DNA of 64,000 nucleotides from Mesorhizobium sp. BR1-1-16 (GTDB lineage: Bacteria > Pseudomonadota > Alphaproteobacteria > Rhizobiales > Kaistiaceae), in contig NZ_JAIUIE010000001.1 of the NCBI RefSeq assembly GCF_020165495.1, positions 620,001 to 684,000 on the forward strand, given 5' to 3'. The notes beneath the pieces were generated by a model. That model had not been told where the DNA came from. It made no database searches and worked only from the letters and a program-made list of their open reading frames with translations. Positions 26,749 through 35,200 of the stretch are shown here, piece by piece. Position numbers and translations under genes: made by a program. How positions within the stretch are numbered: position 1 is the stretch's first letter; each line of letters begins with the position of its first letter.

Positions 26749-27711
26749 ATGTCGAACCTGCACAACCGGCGGAGTTTGGTCCGCCTATCGTTGGCGACTG
26801 CTACGGCCATGGTCCTGATAGGTACGTCGCTGACCGCCGCCCAGGCGGCGCCAATCAAATCCATCTTGTTCGTCAATCCGCTGCCGAAATATCCGGCCTG
26901 GCGGCTCATCGGCGACTGCGTGGCCAAGGAGGCCCAGGCCAACAACATTGCCGCAACAGAGTCTGGCCCCACCGACGGCACGCTCAACACCACCATGATG
27001 ATGCAGCAAGTGCAGCAGGGTATCGCCAACGAGGTCGGCGCGATCGTGACATTCCCGGCGACGGACGGCTTCATGCCGTTGCTGCAGCAGGCGCGGGACG
27101 CCGGCATCATGGTCGGCACGCTCTACGGCGCCGCCGGGACGGCTACAGGCTCGCAGGTGAATGTCGGGGCCAATTTCGCGAAGATGGGCGAAGTCATGGT
27201 CCAGGCCATTGCCGAGCGCGAAGGCCAGCAGAATGTCGGCTTGATGATTCAGGGCCCGACCGGCGCGGGCAAGGCCTATGCCGAGGGCTTCGAGGCGGCT
27301 GCCGCCAAGACGTCGAACGTGAAGGTCATCGCCACGGTCAATACGGGTGACGACGCCAACAAGGCGCTCGACCAGGCCAATGCGCTGCTGATCGCCCATC
27401 CCGAGATCAACGTCATCGCCTCGCATATGGGCACCGCCACACAGGGGGCGGCGGCTGCCATCAAGGCGAAGGATCTCGTCGGAAAGGTGGTGATGGTCGC
27501 CAATGGCGCGGCTGGCGGCGGCGTCGAAGGGCTCGACGACGGCACCGTCTACAAGCTGTTGATGCAGGACATGTGCGGCGCCGGCACCCAGATCGTCGCA
27601 TCGCTGGTGAAGATCAACAACGGCGAAACGCTGCCCCAGCAAGTCGATGTCGGCATCCAGATGTTCGGCAAGGACGGCATCAAGGACTACATCGCCAAGG
27701 GCTGGCAATGA
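26749..27711 (+). CDS. Sugar-type ABC transporter, periplasmic binding protein (RbsB-like)
   Basis: 320 aa. Signal peptide about residues 1-34 with charged start, hydrophobic core ATAMVLIGTSLTAA and cleavage after AQA. The mature part is a type I periplasmic-binding fold: SILFVNPLPKYPAW, VGAIVTFPATDGFMPLLQQA, then GLMIQGPTGAGKAYAEGFEA and hinge-crossing stretches. Members of this family bind monosaccharides, polyols or autoinducer-like furanoses. The ligand here is unknown. Its stop overlaps the ATPase start (ATGA), so the three transporter genes form one translationally coupled operon. Confidence 0.92.
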   Translation: MSNLHNRRSLVRLSLATATAMVLIGTSLTAAQAAPIKSILFVNPLPKYPAWRLIGDCVAKEAQANNIAATESGPTDGTLNTTMMMQQVQQGIANEVGAIVTFPATDGFMPLLQQARDAGIMVGTLYGAAGTATGSQVNVGANFAKMGEVMVQAIAEREGQQNVGLMIQGPTGAGKAYAEGFEAAAAKTSNVKVIATVNTGDDANKALDQANALLIAHPEINVIASHMGTATQGAAAAIKAKDLVGKVVMVANGAAGGGVEGLDDGTVYKLLMQDMCGAGTQIVASLVKINNGETLPQQVDVGIQMFGKDGIKDYIAKGWQ

Positions 27712-28514
27712 GCGCGCGCTCCGAAAAGGCAGATGGCGTCCCGGAGCAATCTGGGGCGCCAGCCCTCGCGCTGCGGCGCATCGGCAAGGCCTTCGGTCAA
27801 GTGAAGGCCTTGGCCCGTGTCGACCTCGCGGCCTATCCCGGCGAGATCCATTTCATCGTGGGTGACAATGGTGCCGGCAAGTCGACGACGCTGAAGATCC
27901 TGTCCGGCATCTATCAGGCCGACGAAGGTGAGGTGCTGATCCACCAGCAACCCGTGCATATGCGCGACGCTTCCGAGGCGCACAGGCATGGCATCGCCGT
28001 GGTGCATCAGGACCTGGCTCTGGTCGAATGCCTCGACGTAGCTACCAATATGGCGCTCGGAGCGATCCCGCGTCGCGGCCGCTTCATGCTGGACCGCGCG
28101 CGAATGGAACGGGACGCCGCCGAGGTACTGGCGAATCTCAAGATCCGCGTCGGCTCCGTAAGGACGCAGATCGGACTGCTCTCAGGCGGCGAAAGGCAGA
28201 TCGTGGCCATCGCGCGGGCGGTTCGCATGAACCTGCCGATCATTCTGCTGGATGAGCCGACGGCAGCGCTCGGCGTCAGGGAGACAGCGCATGTCGGTGA
28301 CATTCTCGACGAGCTGCGCAGACAGGGCAAGACGGTGATCTGCATCAGCCATGACCTCGAATTCGTCTTCGCCCATGCCGACCGCATCACGGTCATGCGC
28401 CTCGGCAATTCGGTCGCAACTCTGATGCGCAGGAACACGACCCGCGATGAAGTGGTCGGCATGATCACCGGGACTATCGAAGCACTCGATCCAGAACGCG
28501 CAGGTGCAGCATGA
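27708..28514 (+). CDS. Sugar-type ABC transporter, ATP-binding protein (single NBD, FrcA-like)
   Basis: 268 aa from the ATG at 27708. One nucleotide-binding domain with Walker A GDNGAGKST, signature LSGGERQ, Walker B IILLDEPTAAL and H-loop ISHD. Ribose-type systems usually have a fused double NBD of about 500 aa; this single-domain form resembles the fructose FrcABC type and would act as a homodimer. It overlaps both neighbours by 4 bp. Confidence 0.92.
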   Translation: MSARSEKADGVPEQSGAPALALRRIGKAFGQVKALARVDLAAYPGEIHFIVGDNGAGKSTTLKILSGIYQADEGEVLIHQQPVHMRDASEAHRHGIAVVHQDLALVECLDVATNMALGAIPRRGRFMLDRARMERDAAEVLANLKIRVGSVRTQIGLLSGGERQIVAIARAVRMNLPIILLDEPTAALGVRETAHVGDILDELRRQGKTVICISHDLEFVFAHADRITVMRLGNSVATLMRRNTTRDEVVGMITGTIEALDPERAGAA

Positions 28515-29515
28515 GCATCAAGACGGAAAACGGCGCCTCTCGCCAAGCTCCTCGCCGGCTCAATGCAGAAGCCTTCCTGCGGCCTGAGACCACCCTTATT
28601 GCCGTGATCCTCGCCATTGGCATTGCCACGGCCTTCAGGAACCCGAATTTCCTGAACGTCGGTAACCTGACGGACATTGCCCGTGCTGCCGTCATCTACT
28701 TCGTGATGGCATGCGGCGCTTCGCTGCTGATGATCGGCGGCGGGCTCGACTTTTCGGTCGGTTCTGTCTTCACGCTCGGCGGCATCACCGCGGCGTGGCT
28801 CATGGCTCATGCGGGCTTGTCGTGGCCATTCGCGATTGCTGTCGGCCTGCTGGTCGGGACGCTTGCGGGCTACGCGAACAGCCAGGTGATTGCGCGGCTG
28901 CATGTACCGCCGATCATCGCCACGCTGGGCACTTTCTTCATCTTCACCGGTCTGTGCGTCCAGATCACGGGCGGACAGGACATCGTGCCGCTCCCCAAGG
29001 ATTTTCAGCGGCTCGGCCAGGGCTCCGTGCTCGGTGTGCCCTTCGTCGTCATCTATGCTGTGGTCATCGGGTTCATCGCCTGGTTCGTGCTTGAGCACAC
29101 TCCGTTCGGCGTCGAGGTGCGTGCCGTGGGCGGCAATCGCAAAGCGGCTGTCGCGAATGGCCTCAAGGTGAAGCGCATCGAGACGGTGCTCTACATGCTG
29201 GGCGGGTTCACGGCGTCATTGGCCGGGATCATCTATGCGGCACGTGTCGGGAGCGGCCAGGTTTCGGCCGGAGGCTCCGGCGTCACGCTCTCCGTAGTCA
29301 CCGCGGTGCTCATTGGCGGAATCAGCCTGCTCGGCGGACTCGGCAGCATCACCGGCGTCGCCGTCGGAGCGATCCTGCTTTCGACGATCGACAACGCGTT
29401 GATCGTGGCGGCGGTACCGCCGCAGTACAACACCATTGTCGTCGGCGTCATCCTGATCGCCGCTGTTGCAATCGATCACGTCCGTCGGGAGCGGCTATAT
29501 CGAGTTCGACGGTGA
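28511..29515 (+). CDS. Sugar-type ABC transporter, permease (RbsC/FrcB-like)
   Basis: 334 aa inner-membrane protein with about 8-10 hydrophobic helices. The family landmarks are GGGLDFSVGSVFTLGGITAA, GNRKAAVANGLKVKRI (the coupling-helix region) and the Gly-rich GGISLLGGLGSITGVAVGA. It should pair with the preceding ATPase and binding protein to import the substrate. It is the last gene of the operon. The 176 bp after it hold nothing I recognise. Confidence 0.92.
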   Translation: MSIKTENGASRQAPRRLNAEAFLRPETTLIAVILAIGIATAFRNPNFLNVGNLTDIARAAVIYFVMACGASLLMIGGGLDFSVGSVFTLGGITAAWLMAHAGLSWPFAIAVGLLVGTLAGYANSQVIARLHVPPIIATLGTFFIFTGLCVQITGGQDIVPLPKDFQRLGQGSVLGVPFVVIYAVVIGFIAWFVLEHTPFGVEVRAVGGNRKAAVANGLKVKRIETVLYMLGGFTASLAGIIYAARVGSGQVSAGGSGVTLSVVTAVLIGGISLLGGLGSITGVAVGAILLSTIDNALIVAAVPPQYNTIVVGVILIAAVAIDHVRRERLYRVRR

Positions 29516-29691
29516 ATTGGCTCCGCGATGGCTTTTCCCGGGCTCTTCAGTCCAGTCCATCGGCCTGATGCGGCGGGCGGCCCGTATGACGACCGGAGCG
29601 CCCGCCTCGAAACATAACCAGCTTCGTCAAGGAGCGGATTGAGAACGCTCGCTGACACGACGATGCTGGATCGGGCGCGGTACCGCGGGGC

Positions 29692-30681
29692 TTACTGCTC
29701 TGGCGTAAGGATGATGCGGCCGGCGAGGTCGCGGCTTTCCATACGCTCATGCGCCTTGACGGCTTCTTTGAAAGGGAGAACGTCGATTTCCATGTCTCCC
29801 AATCCTGATGCGGCGGCTTTCACCGCAGCCTCTAGAGCAAGGCGAACGGCCTGTGGGTGAGTTGGAAGATAGGCACCCGCGTTAAAACCGGAGACAGTGG
29901 TGCTCCCCAGCCACAAGTCGTTGGACTTAATTTGATGATCCCAATCGCCGCTGGCATTCCCCGCGACGATGAGGCGGCTGCCCGGCTTCATCACCGTAAA
30001 GCTATTGCTGCGCAGAACGCCGCCGACCGGGTCGATGACGACGTCAAACCTCTCGTCGCCGAGCGCGCTCGATAAATCCGCGGAATCGACGATCCGGTCG
30101 TAGGGCAACCTTGTTTTCCTTGCGGCCTCCATTTTACTCGCGCGTACGGTCCCGACCACGCGAGATGCGCCGAGCTGCTTGGCTATGCCAGGAAACGCAG
30201 CGGCGAAGCCGCCGAGTGCCCCATGCACCAGCACGGTTTCGCCTGCGCTCAAGTGAGCGACCTGAGTGAGGGCGACATGTGCCATCGCGGCATTGGGGAT
30301 AAACGCGACGGCTAGTATGGGATCAATGTTGTCGCGTTCGATCGAGATGACTGCACTGGCAGGCGCTATGTAGATGGAGGCATAACCTCCGGTGCCGGCC
30401 CCGGCCGACATCGACACGACCTTCTCGCCGATGGTGAGGCCCGTCACACCCGCGCCGAGGGCGCGCACCTTACCAGCGACCTCGAGACCAGGGACGAAAG
30501 GGGGCTGGGCCATGCCTGGGACGTCTTTAAACAGCCCTCGGCGGAAAAGGACATCAATCAAGCCCACTGTGGCATGGGTGACGTCGATCGCAATCTGACC
30601 AGGTCCGGGCGTAGGGTCTGGAAGATCAACAACGGCAAGAACGCTCGGATCTCCGAACTGAGTGGCTTGGATCGCTTTCAT
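29692..30681 (-). CDS. Zinc-independent quinone oxidoreductase-like alcohol dehydrogenase (MDR family)
   Basis: 329 aa. N-terminal GroES-like domain (MKAIQATQFGDPSVLAVVDL; VPGLEVAGKV) and C-terminal Rossmann domain with the VLVHGALGGFAAAFPGIAKQ loop and VDSADLSSALGDERFDVVID. It lacks the Cys/His zinc ligands of true alcohol dehydrogenases, so it groups with the NADPH:quinone oxidoreductase (QOR) branch. It probably reduces quinones or enones with NADPH. The neighbouring TetR gene is on the same strand upstream and may control it. Confidence 0.88.
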   Translation of the reverse strand: MKAIQATQFGDPSVLAVVDLPDPTPGPGQIAIDVTHATVGLIDVLFRRGLFKDVPGMAQPPFVPGLEVAGKVRALGAGVTGLTIGEKVVSMSAGAGTGGYASIYIAPASAVISIERDNIDPILAVAFIPNAAMAHVALTQVAHLSAGETVLVHGALGGFAAAFPGIAKQLGASRVVGTVRASKMEAARKTRLPYDRIVDSADLSSALGDERFDVVIDPVGGVLRSNSFTVMKPGSRLIVAGNASGDWDHQIKSNDLWLGSTTVSGFNAGAYLPTHPQAVRLALEAAVKAAASGLGDMEIDVLPFKEAVKAHERMESRDLAGRIILTPEQ

Positions 30682-31006
30682 CAGTCTATCCTTTTACATG
30701 GCTCCTCTTGCGGAGCAGTTTCGAGACGAAACCTTTTCGGCCTTGAACTGTGGATGGGCTCAGTCGAAGATCGCTGCATTTGTGAACGGGATCATCCTTG
30801 CCGCGTCGTGTTCCTGTCCAAAGCCGGACGTCTGAACCCGCCGGGTGTCCGTTGGCGAACTGCTCGGGGATAGTCTTCCGGTCGTTCTCCACGTCTGCGC
30901 CCTGAAGGTCTGATTGAACTCCAAGACGCTTCGACGGTGCTCGCGCAACAGCGAAAGAAATCGGCGCTACCTATGACTGTCCAAACAGTCATTCAATTTC
31001 TGAAAT
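30682..31006. promoter_or_regulatory. Intergenic region upstream of QOR-like gene, with perfect palindrome
   Basis: 325 bp with no convincing gene. At 30973-30992 there is a perfect inverted repeat ATGACTGTCCAAACAGTCAT (8-bp arms, 4-bp spacer), just beyond the 3' end of the TetR gene. The same ATGACTGT half recurs in the tetR promoter region at 31601-31608. The palindrome is a good candidate TetR operator controlling the QOR gene, although it is about 290 bp from its start. Confidence 0.55.
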
Positions 31007-31573
31007 TTAGTTGAGCGCCTTCCACATCGCTTCAAACCCTAGCGTACAAATCCGTTCAGCCTGCTCAGGCTGTCTGATCATAAAGTCGGTTGTCGTAGAG
31101 ACGCTGGACTCCACCAAAGCGCCAACGAAGTAAGGAGGCGCATCACGCAACGCGCCATTCATGCTTGCTCGGCGCACCAGTTCCAAAGAAGCATGAGCCG
31201 ACTGGAAGGCTTGTTTCCGACTTAGTTCGGAGATCTGATCCGAAACGCCAAGTTGCGCCAAAGCACGCCGCTTTGCGGGATTTGCTGCCCCCCAACGCGT
31301 CCAGGTCAACCAAAGATGCTGGAATTGGTCACGGACATCGTCGTTCGAGCTTGGCTGCAAATTCACTGCATCGACCAGTTCGGTTTTCAGCTCCAGGTAC
31401 AGGGCATTCAGAAGGGCACCCTTCGTTTCAAAATATGTGAAGACGGAACCGTGAGGAACACCAGCCCTCTTCGCGATTTCCGCCGTCGCCGCCCCCAAGC
31501 CTTGCTGAGCGACAAGTTCCGTCGCTGCGGATAGGATTGCGTTCCGTCGGTCCTCACTCAGGGGTCTCGCCAT
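31007..31573 (-). CDS. TetR/AcrR-family transcriptional regulator
   Basis: 188 aa from ATG 31573 (MARPLSEDRRNAILSAATEL), preceded by AAGGATAGGGCAG; a GTG 18 bp upstream is possible. HTH about residues 10-55 with VPHGSVFTYFETKGALLNAL, the usual recognition-helix pattern of the family. The C-terminal ligand domain is family-typical in size but has no informative motif. Same strand as the quinone-oxidoreductase-like gene downstream, which it may repress together with itself. Confidence 0.9.
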   Translation of the reverse strand: MARPLSEDRRNAILSAATELVAQQGLGAATAEIAKRAGVPHGSVFTYFETKGALLNALYLELKTELVDAVNLQPSSNDDVRDQFQHLWLTWTRWGAANPAKRRALAQLGVSDQISELSRKQAFQSAHASLELVRRASMNGALRDAPPYFVGALVESSVSTTTDFMIRQPEQAERICTLGFEAMWKALN

Positions 31574-31600
31574 CTGCCCTATCCTTTTCACACCAAAATA

Positions 31601-31620
31601 ATGACTGTTTGCTCGCTCAT
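31601..31620. promoter_or_regulatory. Candidate TetR half-operator in the tetR promoter region
   Basis: ATGACTGTTTGCTCGCTCAT lies 28-47 bp upstream of the tetR start. Its left half is identical to the arm of the perfect palindrome at 30973-30992, and the right half is degenerate (TCGCTCAT instead of ACAGTCAT). This fits autorepression, but one good half-site is weak evidence. Confidence 0.4.
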
Positions 31621-31842
31621 CGTCAAGGTGATCTAGACAGCAGTTTGGATGCCGTTTTCCGTGTTGTTGGATTTGGTACGCTGCCCCTGTGAGCGAAGCC
31701 CCAGTAAGCCCTCCCGGACTATGGCGTCAACGTAGCGACTATCTTCGTCGTCGTGACGTGTCAGAGAGTATACGCGGTCTCGGGATCAGCGGACCTCGAG
31801 AAATCGGAATTCGCCGACATCGACTTTCCCTGACGAAAACGG

Positions 31843-31927
31843 TGGGGCGGGTGGCCGGGTCTAGCCGGCACTCCTGTCGGACCCTCGATTTTGAATCCTG
31901 AGCGTCGACCAATTCCACTACACCCGC
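31843..31927 (-). pseudogene. Degenerate tRNA-Leu (anticodon CAA)
   Basis: Read on the minus strand, the acceptor strands GCGGGTG (31927-31921) and CACCCGC (31853-31847) pair perfectly and a CCA end is encoded (31845-31843). The D-arm region GTGGAATTGGTCGACGC, a seven-base loop TTCAAAA with anticodon CAA, and a variable arm TCCGACAGGA fit class II tRNA-Leu. Several changes argue against function: only three of five anticodon-stem pairs remain, the T-loop reads CTAGAC with six bases instead of the TTCGAxx type, and the discriminator is C rather than A. The region from 31574 to 32234 otherwise holds only regulatory signals. Confidence 0.7.
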
Positions 31928-32048
31928 ACATTTGCCGCCGATTCTATCCGACGCGCTCGGCTCCTATGTCGCACCTAAAGCAGCCGATAACGTCTTTTGG
32001 CCCCACACCGCTGAACCTCGACCGGCGCCGAGATGATAAGGCAAACAG

Positions 32049-32116
32049 ATTGCATGCAATATGGTCTTACATGCCTGTAGAATCGCCTTGACGCAACTTT
32101 TGCTGGCATCCTAGCT
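32049..32116 (+). promoter_or_regulatory. Candidate promoter and palindrome for the giant autotransporter
   Basis: CTTGAC (32087-32092) and CTAGCT (32111-32116) separated by 18 bp resemble the alphaproteobacterial housekeeping promoter (CTTGAC / CTATAT). A perfect 12-bp palindrome ATTGCATGCAAT lies at 32049-32060, 26 bp upstream of the -35, as an operator might. The leader to the start codon would be about 110 nt. Confidence 0.45.
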
Positions 32117-32234
32117 TGCTGCCGGGACAGGCAGGTTTCGTGGCCGGGCGGTGGCTGACGCGCTCGTTTCTTTCGGCGCAACAGCACGTGGGGAATGACT
32201 CCACGAATCCGTCGGCGAACCAGCGACGGGGCAA

Positions 32235-35200
32235 ATGATGGCGTTCTACAAGGGTTCGGCCGGCGGCTGTTTCAGGCCGTCGCGGGCGTTGCTGCTGTGC
32301 GGGGCGAGCGTAGTGGCGCTTGCCGCTATTTCGGGGGTGGCCGCATCGGCACAGGCGGAGGACGTTACCCGGCGCGAGACGTTCGGGGCCAATGGCCGCG
32401 ACGCGAATACCGGCTTTTCGAGCGTGACCTCGACACCCGGCGCCCGTGGCGCGGACGTCGTCATCACCAACACCCACAGTTCGTCCAAGAGCTCGACGTC
32501 GACGACGGCCGTCCAGATCGGCTCGACCGGAGGCATGGGCGGCCAGGGCGCTTCGGCGCTCCTGAGCGATGAGTCCGCATCGGCCGGCGGGCGGGGCGGC
32601 GATCTTGAAATCTTCCAGGAGGGGGCACTCTTCGCAAGCGGTAATCAGGCGGCCAGCGCCTCGCCGAACCGGCCCGGCTTCCCGGCGAGCAGCGATCCGC
32701 GCTGGGAGCTTTCCGGCGGCACAGCCAATCTTCTCGTCTATTCACAGGGTGGCAAGGGCGGCAATGGCAACAACTCGCTCGGCGCCGGCGGCTATGGCGG
32801 GACCGTCGACCTGACGGTGGTCGGCCCGGTCGTGACGGAGGGTGACCGATTCGCCTCGGTCTGGGCCCGCTCGCTCGGCGGCGACGCTGGCAGCGGCGGC
32901 ACACTCCTGGAGCTCACCGACCGTCTCAGGGCCGGCGGCGGCGGCAGGGTCGTCGTCGCGATTGGATCCGACGCGGAAATCAGGACGAACGGACAGATGG
33001 CGCCCGGCGTCATCGCCGAGTCGCTGGGGGGCGCCGGCGGTAACCGCTCCAATTCGTTCTTCGCGAAGCCCTATATCTCGGACGGCGGTCTCGGCGGTTC
33101 GGTAAGTCTGGTCAACCGGGGCACGGTGATCACCGAAGCTGGCCATTCGCTCGGCCTCGTCGCCCAGAGTATTGGCGGGAATGGCGGCAACCAGGGCGAT
33201 TCGGGCGGCCAGCCCGGTGGCTGGGGTGGCAACGGCGGCAATGCCAATCTCGTCAATGACGGCGATGTGACCACCAAGGGCGATTTCAGCGCGGGAACGC
33301 TGGTCCAGTCGGTCGGCGGCTCCGGCGGCAAGGGTGGCTATGGCTATTTCGGTGGCGGCGATGGCGGCTCGGCCGGTGCCGGCGGCTGGGTGACGTCGAC
33401 CAACCTTGGAACCGTGACGACCAGGGGAGCCAACGCGATCGGCATGGTGGCGCAGTCCGTCGGCGGCGGCAACGCCGCGGCGGCGTTCGAGAGCGGCCCG
33501 CTCGTGCCGGGCGCCTCGACCCAGGGCGGCGGTTCCGGCGGCCGGGCGTTCCTGTTCTGGGGCGGCAACGGCGGAACCGGCGGCGATGGCGGCCGCGTCG
33601 AGGCCACCAATTCCGGCGTCATCGAGACTTTCGGGATGAACGCCTATGGCATGCTCGTGCAGAGCATCGGCGGCGGCGGCGGGGCGGGCGGATCGGCATC
33701 CAGCTACGCGCCGGGCGTCAGCATAGCCCTCGGCGGCAGTGGCGGCGGCGGCGGCGACGGCGGCTCCGTGCTCGTCAAGCGCGCCAATATCCCGCTGGCT
33801 TCGCCGCAGCCCAAGATCACCACGCACGGCATCTCTTCCCACGGCATCGTCGCAATGAGCGTCGGCGGCAGTGGCGGCATTGGCGGTAGCGCAGCGGCTA
33901 AAAGCGCCGGGGCTGTCGTCTCGCTCAGCGTTGCGGTCGGCGGCAATGGCGGCAATGGCGGCAAAGGCGGCACAGTGTCTGTCCAGAGCGATTCGATCAT
34001 CACGACCGAAAAGCTGATGTCGGTGGGCATCAGGGCACGCAGCGTCGGTGGCGGTGGCGGTGAAGCCGGGAGTGCCAAGGCTTATGCTCTCTCCATCGCG
34101 CCCCCCGACAGAGTTAGCGTCTCGCTCACCTTTTCGCTCGGTGGCAGCGGCGGCAAGGGCGGTGCCGGCGGCGATGTCGATGTCGGCAATTTCGGCGTGA
34201 TCACGACCAAGGGGACAGGCTCGACCGGCATCGAGGCGATGAGTATCGGTGGTGGCGGCGGCGGCGGCGGCGCGGCGGAATCGGTCAGCGACATGCTTGG
34301 CCTCTTTTCGAATGTCGGTGTCAGCGTAGCGATCGGCGGCAGCGGCACCGCCGGTGGCGGCGATGGCGGCAAGGTCGCGGTCGACAATCAGGGCACCATC
34401 CGCACCGAGCGCGACTATGCCCGCGGTATCATCGCGATGAGCGTCGGCGGCGGCGGCGGCAAGGGCGGCACCGGCAAGGCGCAGGCGAAGAACGGTCTCT
34501 CCTGGAACGACACAGCGCAGGCCCTGGCAGAGAATGGTGTGCCGAGCGCCGACAGTATATCGACCAATGTTGCCGTCGGAGGAAGCGGCGGCAAGGGCGG
34601 CAAGGGCGGCGACGTGACGACCACGAACGCCGGTACAATCACCACCAAAGGCACGAATTCGCAGGCCATCTTCGCGCAGAGCGTGGGCGGCGGCGGCGGT
34701 GACGCGGCTGGCTCGGCCGGTGCGTCGGCGGCAGGATCCGGCTCGATCGCTCTCAAGGCCAGCTATGGCGGGTCCGGCGGCGGCGGCGGCTCTGGCGGCG
34801 CCGTGACTGTCAACAATGCCAAGGGCGCCGCAATCGAGACGTCCGGCGAAGGATCGGCCGCGATCTTCGCCCAGAGCGTCGGGGGTGGCGGCGGCAGCGG
34901 AGGGAGCCTAAGCAGTGAAACCAAAGCGGTCGCGAACTTTGATGGCCCTGTGGGAAAGGCAATCATCGCTACAGCCGACGATCTGCTGAAAGCCGACAAG
35001 GTCGTCTCCAATCTTTTCGGCAGCGATGCCAAAAAAGAACTCAACGAGTACAGCCGTCTCGACAAGAACAGCCCAACTCAGCAATTTCTGGATAAAGCAA
35101 GGAACGTTCTGAAGATTGTAAAAATCCTTGCCGATACAGACAAGAGCTTTGGAGAACGCCTTATCAAAGCAGGTGGGACGGTTGCCGCGGGCTTGGCTTT

